64,000 bases of DNA from contig CM049314.1 of assembly GCA_026874595.1 (NCBI GenBank), positions 55,969,812 to 56,033,811 on the forward strand. The letters run 5' to 3'. A model generated the notes under the pieces. The model worked only from the letters and a program-made list of their open reading frames with translations. It made no database searches and was not told the origin of the DNA. How positions within the stretch are numbered: the first letter of the stretch is position 1; the number at the start of each line of letters is the position of its first letter. Made by a program: the position numbers and the translations under genes. The stretch comes from Sipunculus nudus. Lineage: Eukaryota; Annelida; Sipuncula; Golfingiida; Sipunculidae. Below, piece after piece: positions 11,840 through 23,200 of the stretch.

Positions 11840-12195
11840 GTAGATCGTTATCGAACAAAATAATGTTATTAAATGAGACAAGTCTGGGATCAATTAAAAA
11901 TTAACATATCACTCCCTTTCCGTCTCTCTCATTATTTCTCTTTTCTCTCTCTATCTCTCATTCATTCATTCATTCATTCTCTCTCTCTCTCGTCATATAT
12001 ATCTTCGGACAAAATAAAGTACTTAAATAAGACAGTTCTGGGATTCAATATGCATTCTTTCCGTGTCATTATTTCTCTTTCACTCTAACTCTCATACAGT
12101 CATGCATTCTAACTCCCTCGTAATATACATCGTTATATGAGAAAATATAGTTATTAAATGAGACCAGTTTGGGATTCATGAAAATTAAATTAACT
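10940..12195. repeat. Tandem array with embedded (CATT)n/(CT)n/(TA)n microsatellites
   Basis: About seven units of roughly 170-210 bp. Each has a core reading ATCGTTAT...ACAAAATAATG, TTATTAAATGAGACAAGTC, TGGGAT(C/T)CAT, followed by variable CTCTCATTCATTC simple sequence. Cores lie near 11060, 11250, 11440, 11645, 11850, 12000 and 12130. A (CT)n run (about 11759-11779) leads into a (TA)n run at 11780-11836. The 5' boundary of the large duplication (11859) falls inside the fifth core. Confidence 0.8.
11780..11836. repeat. (TA)n tract beside the duplication breakpoint
   Basis: About 57 bp of nearly pure TA dinucleotide, self-complementary and able to extrude as a cruciform. It ends 22 bp before the left boundary of the duplicated segment and is not carried into copy 2. 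Confidence 0.9.
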
Positions 12196-13139
12196 TCAAA
12201 AACCGGTAGCTCCTGTATTTAAATGTTCCTTAATGTCTTCCATAATCTTCTTTTTCCATGACCGGTGCATATATGAACCGTGCAGGGTCATTTTCGACTG
12301 TAACGCTCACACACGGATATCTGGGCACCTGAATATTTGGTGAGCAGATATTTGGGAAGAGGATAATTAGGAATTGATTGCCAGGCGGACACCCTCCATC
12401 TTCTGTGATTTTTTCGTCATTCTACTCATGTTCAACATTGGGATCATCTGATAACGCCTGTAAAGCGACTTCTGCTTCTTTCCAATCAATTTGATGTGGA
12501 TTGTGCAATTGAATTGGAACTTGGGACAGTTTGAGCACACCAATAGGAAATGTTTATGCATCTGAAAAAGGGCTCGACTTTTCCAGTTGTACAAATGGGA
12601 CATTTCTTCTGGGAATGTGATTGGAAAGCTGTCAATACTTCAAAATTCATACAAAAGAATAGTCGCACCATTTCCAGAGACACAGTTTACTGTGGTAGTC
12701 TCGTTATATTCACAAATTAAGCTTTTTATTTTGCTGTAATTGCCAATGTATATTACTGTTAATATTGAACCCTCAGGACTAACATGCCGTATCTACTGAG
12801 ATTGCCTCTGACATAACCTTATTATCAATTTTATCTGTCTTTTTGAAACAGGCTCATGCATCAGTCGACTCACAGGCTGAGACACATGTTGAATGGAAAC
12901 AAAGGATGAACCAGATATTGTACGGTTTTGTTGGTTTATTTCCCTAATCATTTAAATCTTAAAGATCCTTTTGTACCTTGATTTTACAGGTTCTCATGCA
13001 ATAATAGAATTTAAACCATTAGAAACTTTAAAATGGATGCAAATAGAAATACAAGCTACATGTATGTAAAGCCTACCAAAGCATGCACTCCCTTGGCATG
13101 CCTTTCTTTTTATTTCGGGAATTTCTAAGAATTACTTAC
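12196..13139. other. KDZ gene intron, copy 1
   Basis: No coding motif recognised. The minus-strand open frames at 12367-12683 have no family signature. The same sequence recurs in copy 2. Confidence 0.4.
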
Positions 13140-14092
13140 ATGGTTTGTTTTCTGCAGTAAACTGTCATATGCTTCCTTGCACAGTTCCTCCAATTCTGGA
13201 GGATGGCCTTCTTTCTGCTGTGACACTCGTAGCACATCCCTTGGTCCCTTCTGCAGCAGCAGTCTCCACAAAAACCAAGCATCCTCCAGTCGGTCATGGT
13301 GCAGGGTGTTTTCACCTGGGTTGGGGGTTTGGTTGCACTTATGGCCAGGCACACAAGTACTCATATCACAACATCGGTTTTCTGCATTATATGCATCTGC
13401 TATAGCTCCAAATGAACACCCGCTCACTGTCAAGGATGCATGAAATTGTTCTAGCAAGCATGCTTCAAATACTGTGTCACGGGTTAACATGATATACTGA
13501 TCCAGACTGCAAGCACTGAACATCTTACAAGCAGGCACGCCTTTGTCATTATCCCTTGTGTAATAAGAGTACATCTGTGATATTTTGCAACTGGAGCACC
13601 TGCCATGGTATGCTACTCCCCTTATCATTCCTCTCTTGGTAAATATTTGTGGAAAGTTTGGACGGTAGTCAATTTACAAAGTATTCTTACACTCTGGACA
13701 AGATGAACTGTGTGGAAGCAGGATAATAGATTTATGTGCAGATTTGTTTGCACTAGTTTCAAAGAACACACTTGCAAATTTATCTAAATCTTGCTTACTC
13801 ACACTAACTGCTGTTTTCTGGCAGATTAAGTGAACTTCCCTACAATGAGAAGCTTTGCATTCAAACTGCACAGTGTTTTTCCCTGATCCTAGTGTCACAA
13901 AGACGTTGTTGGCTGGTTGTCCTTCCTTGTCCACATGTGCTTGGATGAATTCTTCTACAAGTTTCCACCTTTTTGTGGTATGCAGTGGGTAGTGGTTTGT
14001 TGCATAGCACAGGCAGTTCAGCCAGGGTATTGGAATTACGTACTTTGGCATTGTTGTCCAGGAGAACTTGAGATCTGTATAATGGTTATGAT
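13140..14092 (-). pseudogene. KDZ transposase gene, CxC5-type cysteine-cluster exon (one internal stop)
   Basis: A 953-nt exon with a strong acceptor (TTTCTCTCTGATTGCAG, phase 1) and a consensus donor CAT|GTAAGT (phase 0). Frame order: DHNHYTDLKFSW, KRWKLVEEFIQAH, VTLGSGKNTVQFEC, then SSSCPECKNTL, a TAA stop at 13674-13676, and without any frame change FPQIFTKRGMIRG, GRCSSCKISQMYSYY, FGAIADAYN, LEDAWFLWRLLL. The paired CPxC and CxxC cysteines, the aromatic stretch and the late AxxYN and RLEDAWFLW blocks fit the CxC5-like cluster of KDZ transposases. Only the stop breaks it, so it is a recently inactivated copy. Stop readthrough or a base error are alternatives, but copy 2 has the same stop. 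Confidence 0.72.
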
Positions 14093-15033
14093 CTGCAATC
14101 AGAGAGAAACTATATTCAGTATAAATTATTTCTTTGTGCACAACAGAATATACTGTAACACGTTTTGGCAGTACTTATTTACTTCATTGATTTAATGGCA
14201 TACAGACAGCCCCTTAGATTTCTTACAAACAAGTATAAATCATCACAAGTAGGGATTGGTATGTACATCAGAATCTATTGAGCAGTAGTTATAATGACTG
14301 TCATCAATAACAGAACTGTCATTTGGATGTATTGCAGTCTCTAAATGCAAGCATGAGTTTTCAAGGTGCATTGAGCATTTTATTTTTTAAATTAACTATT
14401 CATGTGTGACCCACATTCTGGCCTGATACCTGTTTTGTGGGTCTTTAAAGTGAATGTTGATTAATGGATTACAGGTTATATTTAAAAAAAGTGTTTGTTC
14501 ACAGAAGAACAACCTGGGGCCAGTGCCACTACGGACAAGGACTCTCTGCATTGCTCTAAACACATCTGGTCAGTTCAGCAATAAATTAAAAAGAAATCAA
14601 GAAGTACAATTAATATTTTATGCCCAATCCTTATAAAAGTAATTCAAATACCTCTGTTCATGATTCCCTTGCAGCCATGATTATTATATTTTATTCTTAG
14701 TGACATATCAGGACAAATCATGCTGATTTTACGGGAACATGCCCCCTCCATGAACCCTTGTATATCTGAATGTAAACATGTCTTTAAATCCAAACCAATA
14801 TCCCAAGGCAATAAAAAATTCCAATCATATTTTGCTCAGTTTCAATTTTGCAGATCTCACCACTCTCCAGTACCTTAATAAATGTTTCAATGATTCTTAT
14901 TGGCACACTGTTATACAGATTCTATATAACTTGCAACAGCATGTTTACCTTAACCCTTAGGCAAATACACAATTGAGTTTATATCACAGATTTGGATCTT
15001 GGAACAGTACCCACAGGATTTTCAGCCACTGTT
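14093..15033. other. Sequence upstream of CxC5 exon, copy 1
   Basis: AT-rich, mostly featureless. It contains the weak exon candidate at 14514-14565 and ends at the outer edge of the giant palindrome. No promoter or transposon terminus was identified. Confidence 0.4.
14514..14565 (-). CDS. Candidate upstream exon of the KDZ gene, copy 1
   Basis: A 52-nt stretch between an acceptor-like GAACTGACCAG and a GT donor (CCCCAG|GTTGTT) would leave in phase 1, matching entry into the CxC5 exon. It encodes MCLEQCRESLSVVALAP. The acceptor is weak and there is no family signature, so this may be chance. Confidence 0.25.
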
Positions 15034-16370
15034 CAGCCATTATAATTGGGATAGTTTGATCTAGCATTCATTTCAAAGTATGGGGTTCTTTTTCAGTGAC
15101 ATCCACATCACATGAATTCCACGTTAGTAGTGAATATTTTTAGTTTAGTTTTGTTCCAGATAATGCGAGGACAAACAAAAACTGACAGATGGTGATATTA
15201 CATTTTTATTATAATAAAACATATAACCAATACAACACCTCACTGACACAAATTCCCTCATTGGTCATGTCAAAAGTGTGGCACATGGTTCACCATTATA
15301 GCACATTAAATAATTAATTAATTATTATCAACTGACTAATGGTTAATGAATCACGGAGGGATTATAAATTTTATATATACATTAATGAACTTTGTCTAAA
15401 ATTCACCACCACCATGAACTCGAGACACTTCCCAACCTGGAAATGAAAGTTGGTAATAGGAATATATTACTATATTTATAAATATATACCAGTGTTAGAT
15501 AATACAGCACCCAGATTGTGACTGGTGCTCAGCTGGCATGGACTTTTATTTTTTTTTCCTCCTCTTAAGTGTAAGGTTTGTATTAAGTCTTACACTTAGT
15601 ATGTGACTGAGGGTTACAAGTGGGAAGGGGAGGGGGGGGTTGTTCATATGATTCAGTGTCACTTAATACTGTCATGAGATAATCAAGCATGCTGAATGTG
15701 ACTAGTGTAGGCTAAATGGACACCTCTTGTCTCTTCTGTAGTTGGTAGAGGTCTGTATAGTTTTATTATAGTGACTGGGGTGAGAATTTTTTGCCTGTCT
15801 TAGCGTAACAGTTATATGGTAACAGTGAAATTTTTTTTAGATATAAAGCTTATCAAGTATACACAAGTATAACAGGTGACTGTGATGGTCCATGGAAAAT
15901 AGTTTTAAAGATTGTTTGCAAAAGAAACACAAGCAATCAGTATTGTGTATACCTTTCAGTTCTTTCATCAAACATATCATTGTTCAATACATAAAATGCA
16001 TATAATTTTTTTTAAAGTGTGAATGTGTCATGTATATTAAAGTAGAACACACTTTTAATGAAGTAATTTTGGGAAATATTTCATTCTAAAATTTCATTTA
16101 AATACTGCTACCTAAAGGTTTTTAACTAGTTACCATTTTGTATACTATTAAATTATATTCCAGCCATTTTTACATGATAGAACCAATAATAGTCTGCAGT
16201 GAATTTTTTGAAGGGTGTGATTCAATAAACTTTCATCTAAAGGTACTGACATTGTGCTCCACATTTGCAATGTGATTGCTGTGGGAATTATTTTTCTTTA
16301 TATGTAATATTATATAATGTTGTACATCTACAAAGAGACAAGTAAACAATTTTTGGTCAACTATATGTAT

Positions 16371-16402
16371 ATATTTATATATATATATGTGTGTGTGTGT
16401 GT
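16371..16402. repeat. (TA)n(TG)n microsatellite in palindrome arm
   Basis: TA dinucleotides followed by TG dinucleotides. The mirrored tract in the right arm is near 23880-23915. The corresponding tracts in copy 2 (about 48942-48973 and 56284-56315) differ in TA/TG unit number, so these are the fast-changing positions of the arms. Confidence 0.8.
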
Positions 16403-16559
16403 ACTAATTTATAAAACATACAGCAGGTGATTAGGAGGGAAGTAAGTCAAAGCTTAATAACACCCTGTTGAGGGGTTGTGATAAACAATGGAAAAGTCCT
16501 CTGTCAGCTCCCACGCACATTATATGCTCGCCTGGCCAGCAATCACCTAAGACTTCTGC

Positions 16560-16810
16560 AAACTCACAAGCATTGACAAAGCCCTGCGCAGATGAACCGG
16601 TCAACTAAATTACATTACACACCAGTGTGCAGTAACGCCCTGCGCTGGGCGGTTTTAGACCCATAGCCTGCGGGGGATCGCAGCCCGCGGCCCCCACAGG
16701 CCCCCGCATAGGATTCTTTGTGGGGCCGGATGGGCTACATCTTAGAAAGTGCTGGGCAGGCTGAAATAAAGTCTGTGCGGGCAGGGCGTGCTGCGGGTTC
16801 ATGATCTGGC
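16560..16810. other. GC-rich island in palindrome arm
   Basis: A sharply GC-rich block in AT-rich DNA, with GCGGGGGATCGCAGCCCGCG and GCGGGCAGGGCGTGCTGCGG. The motif GCGGGCAGGGC recurs at 18518-18640. An 81-residue minus-strand open frame covers the island, but its translation is low in information and resembles no family I know. It may be a transposon end with subterminal repeats. Confidence 0.45.
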
Positions 16811-17819
16811 AGTTCAGTAGAACATGAATATATCTTTTGATATAAATCATCTTTTGAAGTTATTGATATATTTGTATAAATGTTTAGGTGTTGTAAAAAC
16901 AGTAATATGAAAAGATATATTTGAATAAACGTTAATTTATTCCCATTAATCCCTTACACTGACTGACAGTTGCAACAACACTATGAAAATGTGTCTTTTC
17001 TAGGTATCATGTCATTTTGTTTTACCAAATAGATGATGCAGCATTAATCCGAAATCTGGATTATAAACAATTGTCCTTGCAATGGAAGCTGGTCTAACTT
17101 TGTATAAAGTTACCTGTCATAATGTTGTATATGGACTGTAACCCTGTACTTGTGTCAGGTCTCACATTATTAATAATATGGCTGGGTGTGAAGCAAGGGC
17201 TTCAATGATTACCTTTGGTCTTGTAATATTTAGACAGTTTGTGTCTACAGCTGGCTCTGTAGGTGACTCAATTGACCTAGAACTTGACAAAGCCTAAGGT
17301 GGACTACTTATCTAATTTGAACTTCATATGCGGTCTATAATTGTAACTGAAATTGACCACTGGCTGGTCAAATCCATGTTTGGGCACTGTATAATGTAGT
17401 GATGACTTCAATAAGAATTTCTTTAAAAGACTATTCATTAGTATAAATGGAAAAACTTTTACAATTCGGGAAAACTTTCGCATATATCACAAAATTAAAT
17501 CCCTTGTGATCAAAAAGCAAGTAAAAGTATCTGGTTATAGCTTACAGTATGAGCATTCTTTTATAAATTGTCAGAAATGGCATGCAAAGGTGGGAGACCT
17601 GAGAACACAATTTGGGGATACAAGCCAAAACTGTCAGAGAAAACGTTCTTATGGAAAACCTGAAGTAGTGTTGTATTCATTTTTTTGTATCACTGATTAA
17701 TTTATTGAGTTTGAATAAAGTGTTCCTCACTTTCTTATTTGTTGAGCATATTTCTTTAATGCATTTAGCTGTGTAACAATAAAACATAGTTAAACTGCAG
17801 GTCATAGGTGAGGGTAATT

Positions 17820-17942
17820 AAGTAAGGTTTTGGCAGCAAAAGGCAGTTTTAGGCAGGTTATAACCTATTTTAGGCAGTTAAAGGCAGGTTTTAGGCTCTG
17901 CCCTGCCGAAAACAGCTTTTTGGCAGCCTAAAACCCAACCCT
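17820..17942. repeat. TTTTAGGCAG-motif patch, possible hAT-like transposon terminus
   Basis: Repeated GGCAG/TTTTAGGCAG units lead to GCCTAAAACCCAACCCTG. Read on the minus strand this begins CAGGGTTGGGTTTTAGGC, reminiscent of hAT termini that start CAGGG. No partner terminus or 8-bp target duplication was located, so this is tentative. It recurs in all four palindrome arms. Confidence 0.35.
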
Positions 17943-18517
17943 GATAAGTAACACCCCTCTGGTTATGTCTATCTAAATGAACATCCAGAACCTAAAGCCA
18001 CATCAGATTACCCCTTTACTCCCTTGACCTGATTAGTCTCAGTTTCAGCTAATTAGCAGATTATGACTGAAAAGGTTTAAACAAGCAACACATCTTCGAA
18101 GTTTGATGGCTTGTGATTAGCTAAAACTATTCCGAAGGGCAATTTTGGGTACACATACTTTGAAGAAATCTAATTTTTTTCTTCACTTTTTCTTTTATAA
18201 ATTTATGTCAGAACAGACACAATAAACAAATTTTCTTTATTTCCCCTGTAAAATATGAAAACATATTTAAGGTGCGTTAAATTATTAAGATATATTAAAT
18301 CAATTTAACCTATCAAACATGTCTTTAAAAATAATTCATGAATTTTGGTTTGAATGATTGAAAAAAACGTATATTAATTAATTTTTCATTCCAGTCATCA
18401 AACTTTCATATATAAGAATAATATAAGGCTTATATTTGCAGCTTATATATGAGCTGTTAAAATATTCTTGATATGTAAACCTTTGGATCCAAAATTTTTT
18501 TTTTTTAATTATTTTGC

Positions 18518-18640
18518 GGGCTGGACTGCGGGCCAGAAACTTAAAAAAATGCGGGGCAGGGCAGGTGCGGGCTGAAAGATAATTTTGCGGGCAGGGCTGA
18601 AAGAATCACAGTAACTGCGGGGCAGGCTAGCTCAATTTTC
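18518..18640. other. Second GC-rich island with GCGGGCAGGGCTGAAA repeats
   Basis: TGCGGG(C/G)CAGGGC-type units repeat about four times, twice followed by TGAAAG. It shares the GCGGGCAGGGC core with the island at 16560-16810. Copy 2 has a small change here (about 51140), which extends an open frame without making it gene-like. Confidence 0.45.
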
Positions 18641-20080
18641 TTCTTGAATTGCAGATTCTTGTGATTCTGTGATCTGCACTTTAGTGATGGAGTGTTATGT
18701 CTTCTGGTCTCCAGATTCAGGGTTCCTTTTTTCTTATCCCTTGGCAAAGAACTTTAAAACTGAGAGAGAAGCTTTAATGTCTATAGGTTTTTGGTCTTAC
18801 CAGTATCACAAGCCTTTTTTTCATTGAGATCAGAGCAATGATTTATTGTCCTTCAAGGCAAAGTTAGTCTTTCATTTTTGTGATAAGCATTCCAAGCTAG
18901 TATGACAAAGGGGGATGTTATGTGGTGTCTCTAAAGTTTGGGTTTATTTTTCCTAATTCTGTGCCAGCCACTTCCACTTTTACAGAGTGATATCATTTGT
19001 TTTCAAAAATGGTTAGACTAAGTCAAGACCTTTGTGACAATCCATTTTACTATGAAAGAGAGTGATGGTTTGTTAACAATGGTTGTGGTTCTTAACAGTA
19101 CCCCCGTGTCAAGCAGTTTACTTCACAGCATACCGTGGTTTCATGTATGCACAGATGGGTCTAGCTTATCCATTTTCAAATGTTATGGCTAAGTTTGGTC
19201 ACTGTACCTTTATTTTTGTCTTTGTAGCTAATGTTTAAGAAATGTGTGACTGACTAGCGGATGGATGGATGGATAGACCTTAACACAGATGGAGAGATGG
19301 ATGAACATTATGTTCGATGAACTTGCCTGAGCCACCTTCAGCATTGGTGGGAAATGGCTCCACTGATTTGTCACAAAAACACGAATGTGCTTAAATGTAT
19401 AGTAATAATAATGAATAGTTTCCACCCTCCGTCACTGAAATACTAGTCCCACCTTTCACAGATGTTATGTCTAGTTCCTAATGTCTTTTTTAAAATGTCC
19501 TAGTCATATTGCTTTTTGTCACAACACACTCATAGTTTTTTTAAATGCCATATAACAAAAACACTAGACCACCAGTGGTCGAGGGCTTGCCGGAAGTTGA
19601 AATGACAGGCAGACAGACAATAATAACTGTTGGTTTCCATCAATTGATTGAATTACGAAGCTTTGCTGAGGAACAGTGGCAACAGAACGACATATATTAC
19701 ACACATGAACATGAATCCACACCAGTTAAAAAAACCTATAATGGGCAGACATACTGACACACTTGAGATAACAGATGACCATATATTTTTTTTGGAGATC
19801 GTAACTAGAAACAAGATTTGATATAATTTGTGCAGATAAGGTTAACAGTTTTGGTAGTATGGCCATATAAATGATATGTTGCAGTATTTTGAGCGCAGGG
19901 TCTTTTGCCGCTATATCCTGAAAGGAAAAATTGCTTTCGAGATATAAATGTCTGACATAAGCTGTACCAGATTAAACAAAATTCTTGCAAAATTGTGGTC
20001 TGTATAAAGTTTTTTGTGAGATGCAAAAACCAGCAAGCAGGGAAATTTGAGGAAAACTGACAAACTGGCAGATAACTGAC

Positions 20081-20203
20081 ATATACCCAACATATCATGT
20101 TATTGCCATATCTCAAAATTAGAAACCTCAATTACATAAACTTAAGCGTATTTTCTTCTCCAATATTTAAAAAAGTAATTTGGTTGCAATATTGTGTCAC
20201 TTG
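20081..20203. other. Palindrome 1 central spacer
   Basis: 123 bp of AT-rich unpaired sequence between GGCAGATAACTGAC (ending at 20080) and GTCAGTTATCTGCC (starting at 20204). The same spacer is at 52485-52607 in copy 2. No gene. Confidence 0.95.
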
Positions 20204-23200
20204 GTCAGTTATCTGCCAGTTTGTCAGTTTTCCTCAAATTTCCCTGCTTGCTGGTTTTTGCATCTCACAAAAAACTTTATACAGACCACAATTTTGCAAG
20301 AATTTTGTTTAATCTGGTACAGCTTATGTCAGACATTTATATCTCGAAAGCAATTTTTCCTTTCAGGATATAGCGGCAAAAGACCCTGCGCTCAAAATAC
20401 TGCAACATATCATTTATATGGCCATACTACCAAAACTGTTAACCTTATCTGCACAAATTATATCAAATCTTGTTTCTAGTTACGATCTCCAAAAAAAATA
20501 TATGGTCATCTGTTATCTCAAGTGTGTCAGTATGTCTGCCCATTATAGGTTTTTTTAACTGGTGTGGATTCATGTTCATGTGTGTAATATATGTCGTTCT
20601 GTTGCCACTGTTCCTCAGCAAAGCTTCGTAATTCAATCAATTGATGGAAACCAACAGTTATTATTGTCTGTCTGCCTGTCATTTCAACTTCCGGCAAGCC
20701 CTCGACCACTGGTGGTCTAGTGTTTTTGTTATATGGCATTTAAAAAACTATGAGTGTGTTGTGACAAAAAGCAATATGACTAGGACATTTTAAAAAAGAC
20801 ATTAGGAACTAGACATAACATCTGTGAAAGGTGGGACTAGTATTTCAGTGACGGAGGGTGGAAACTATTCATTATTATTACTATACATTTAAGCACATTC
20901 GTGTTTTTGTGACAAATCAGTGGAGCCATTTCCCACCAATGCTGAAGGTGGCTCAGGCAAGTTCATCGAACATAATGTTCATCCATCTCTCCATCTGTGT
21001 TAAGGTCTATCCATCCATCCATCCGCTAGTCAGTCACACATTTCTTAAACATTAGCTACAAAGACAAAAATAAAGGTACAGTGACCAAACTTAGCCATAA
21101 CATTTGAAAATGGATAAGCTAGACCCATCTGTGCATACATGAAACCACGGTATGCTGTGAAGTAAACTGCTTGACACGGGGGTACTGTTAAGAACCACAA
21201 CCATTGTTAACAAACCATCACTCTCTTTCATAGTAAAATGGATTGTCACAAAGGTCTTGACTTAGTCTAACCATTTTTGAAAACAAATGATATCACTCTG
21301 TAAAAGTGGAAGTGGCTGGCACAGAATTAGGAAAAATAAACCCAAACTTTAGAGACACCACATAACATCCCCCTTTGTCATACTAGCTTGGAATGCTTAT
21401 CACAAAAATGAAAGACTAACTTTGCCTTGAAGGACAATAAATCATTGCTCTGATCTCAATGAAAAAAAGGCTTGTGATAGTGGTAAGACCAAAAACCTAT
21501 AGACATTAAAGCTTCTCTCTCAGTTTTAAAGTTCTTTGCCAAGGGATAAGAAAAAAGGAACCCTGAATCTGGAGACCAGAAGACATAACACTCCATCACT
21601 AAAGTGCAGATCACAGAATCACAAGAATCTGCAATTCAAGAAGAAAATTGAGCTAGCCTGCCCCGCAGTTACTGTGATTCTTTCAGCCCTGCCCGCAAAA
21701 TTATCTTTCAGCCCGCACCTGCCCTGCCCCGCATTTTTTTAAGTTTCTGGCCCGCAGTCCAGCCCGCAAAATAATTAAAAAAAAAAAAATTTTGGATCCA
21801 AAGGTTTACATATCAAGAATATTTTTACAGCTCATATATAAGCTGCAAATATAAGCCTATATTATTCTTATATATGAAAGTTTGATGACTGGAATGAAAA
21901 ATTAATTAATATAAGTTTTTTTCAATCATTCAAACCAAAATTCATGAATTATTTTTAAAGACATGTTTGATAGGTTAAATTGATTTAATATATCTTAATA
22001 ATTTAACGCACCTTAAATATGTTTTCATATTTTACAGGGGAAATAAAGAAAATTTGTTTATTGTGTCTGTTCTGACATAAATTTATAAAAGAAAAAGTGA
22101 AGAAAAAAATTAGATTTCTTCAAAGTATGTGTACCAAAAATTGACCTTCGGAATAGTTTTAGCTAATCACAAGCCATCAAACTTCGAAGATGTGTTGCTT
22201 GTTTAAACCTTTTCAGTCATAATCTGCTAATTAGCTGAAACTGAGACTAATCAGGTCAAGGGAGTAAAGAGGTAATCTGCTGTGGCTTTAGGTTCTGGAT
22301 GTTCATTGAGATAGACATGACCAGAGGGGTGTTACTTATCAGGGTTGGGTTTTAGGCTGCCCAAAAGTTGTTTTCGGCAGGGCAGAGCCTAAAACCTGCC
22401 TTTAACTGCCTAAAATAGGTTATAACCTGCCTAAAACTGCCTTTTGCTGCCAAAACCTTACTTAATTACCCTCACCTATGACCTGCAGTTTAACTATGTT
22501 TTATTGTTACACAGCTAAATGCATTAAAGAAATATGCTCAACAAATAAGAAAGTGAGGAACACTTTATTCAAACTCAATAAATTAATCAGTGATACAAAA
22601 AATGAATACAACACTACTTCAGGTTTTCCCTAAGAACGTTTTCTCTGACAGTTTTGGCTTGTATCCCCAAATTGTGTTCTCAGGTCTCCCACCTTTGCAT
22701 GCCATTACTGACAATTTATAAAAGAATGCTCATACTGTAAGCTATAACCAGATACTTTTACTTGCTTTTTGATCACAAGGGATTTAATTTTGTGATATAT
22801 GCGAAAGTTTTCCCGAATTGTAACAGTTTTTCCATTTATACTAATGAATAGTCTTTTTAAGAAATTCTTATTGAAGTCATCACTACATTATACAGTGCCC
22901 AAACATGGATTTGACCAGCCAGTGGTCAATTTCAGTTACAATTATAGACCGCATATGAAGTTCAAATTAGATAAGTAGTCCACCTTAGGCTTTGTCAAGT
23001 TCTAGGTCAATTGAGTCACCTACAGAGCCAGCTGTAGACACAAACTGTCTAAATATTACAAGACCAAAGGTAATCATTGAAGCCCTTGCTTCACACCCAG
23101 CCATATTATTAATAATGTGAGACCTGACACAAGTACAGGGTTACAGTCCATATACAACATTATGACAGGTAACTTTATACAAAGTTAGACCAGCTTCCAT

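Larger units (their letters stand above)
15034..20080. repeat. Giant palindrome 1, left arm
   Basis: Reverse complement of 20204-25247. Paired coordinates sum to about 40281-40284 from end to end, so very few indels separate the arms. Identity looks close to 99%. The outer edge is sharp: CAGCCATTATAATTGGG at 15034 pairs with CCCAATTATAATGGCTG ending at 25247, and the next bases do not match. The arm holds GC-rich islands (about 16560-16800, 18518-18640), a TTTTAGGCAG-repeat patch, microsatellites, and no convincing gene. Confidence 0.95.

Noticed and set aside
12367..12683. Minus-strand open frames of 65-78 codons.
   Set aside because: No family motif and no splice phase linking them to the KDZ exons. 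Conserved in copy 2 only because the whole region is duplicated.
19545..20739. Open frames of 60-108 codons in the palindrome arms, including one beginning MPYNKNTRPPVVEG that appears four times.
   Set aside because: Their four-fold presence reflects the palindrome and duplication. No recognised motif, codon bias or splice context, and several read across the palindrome centre.
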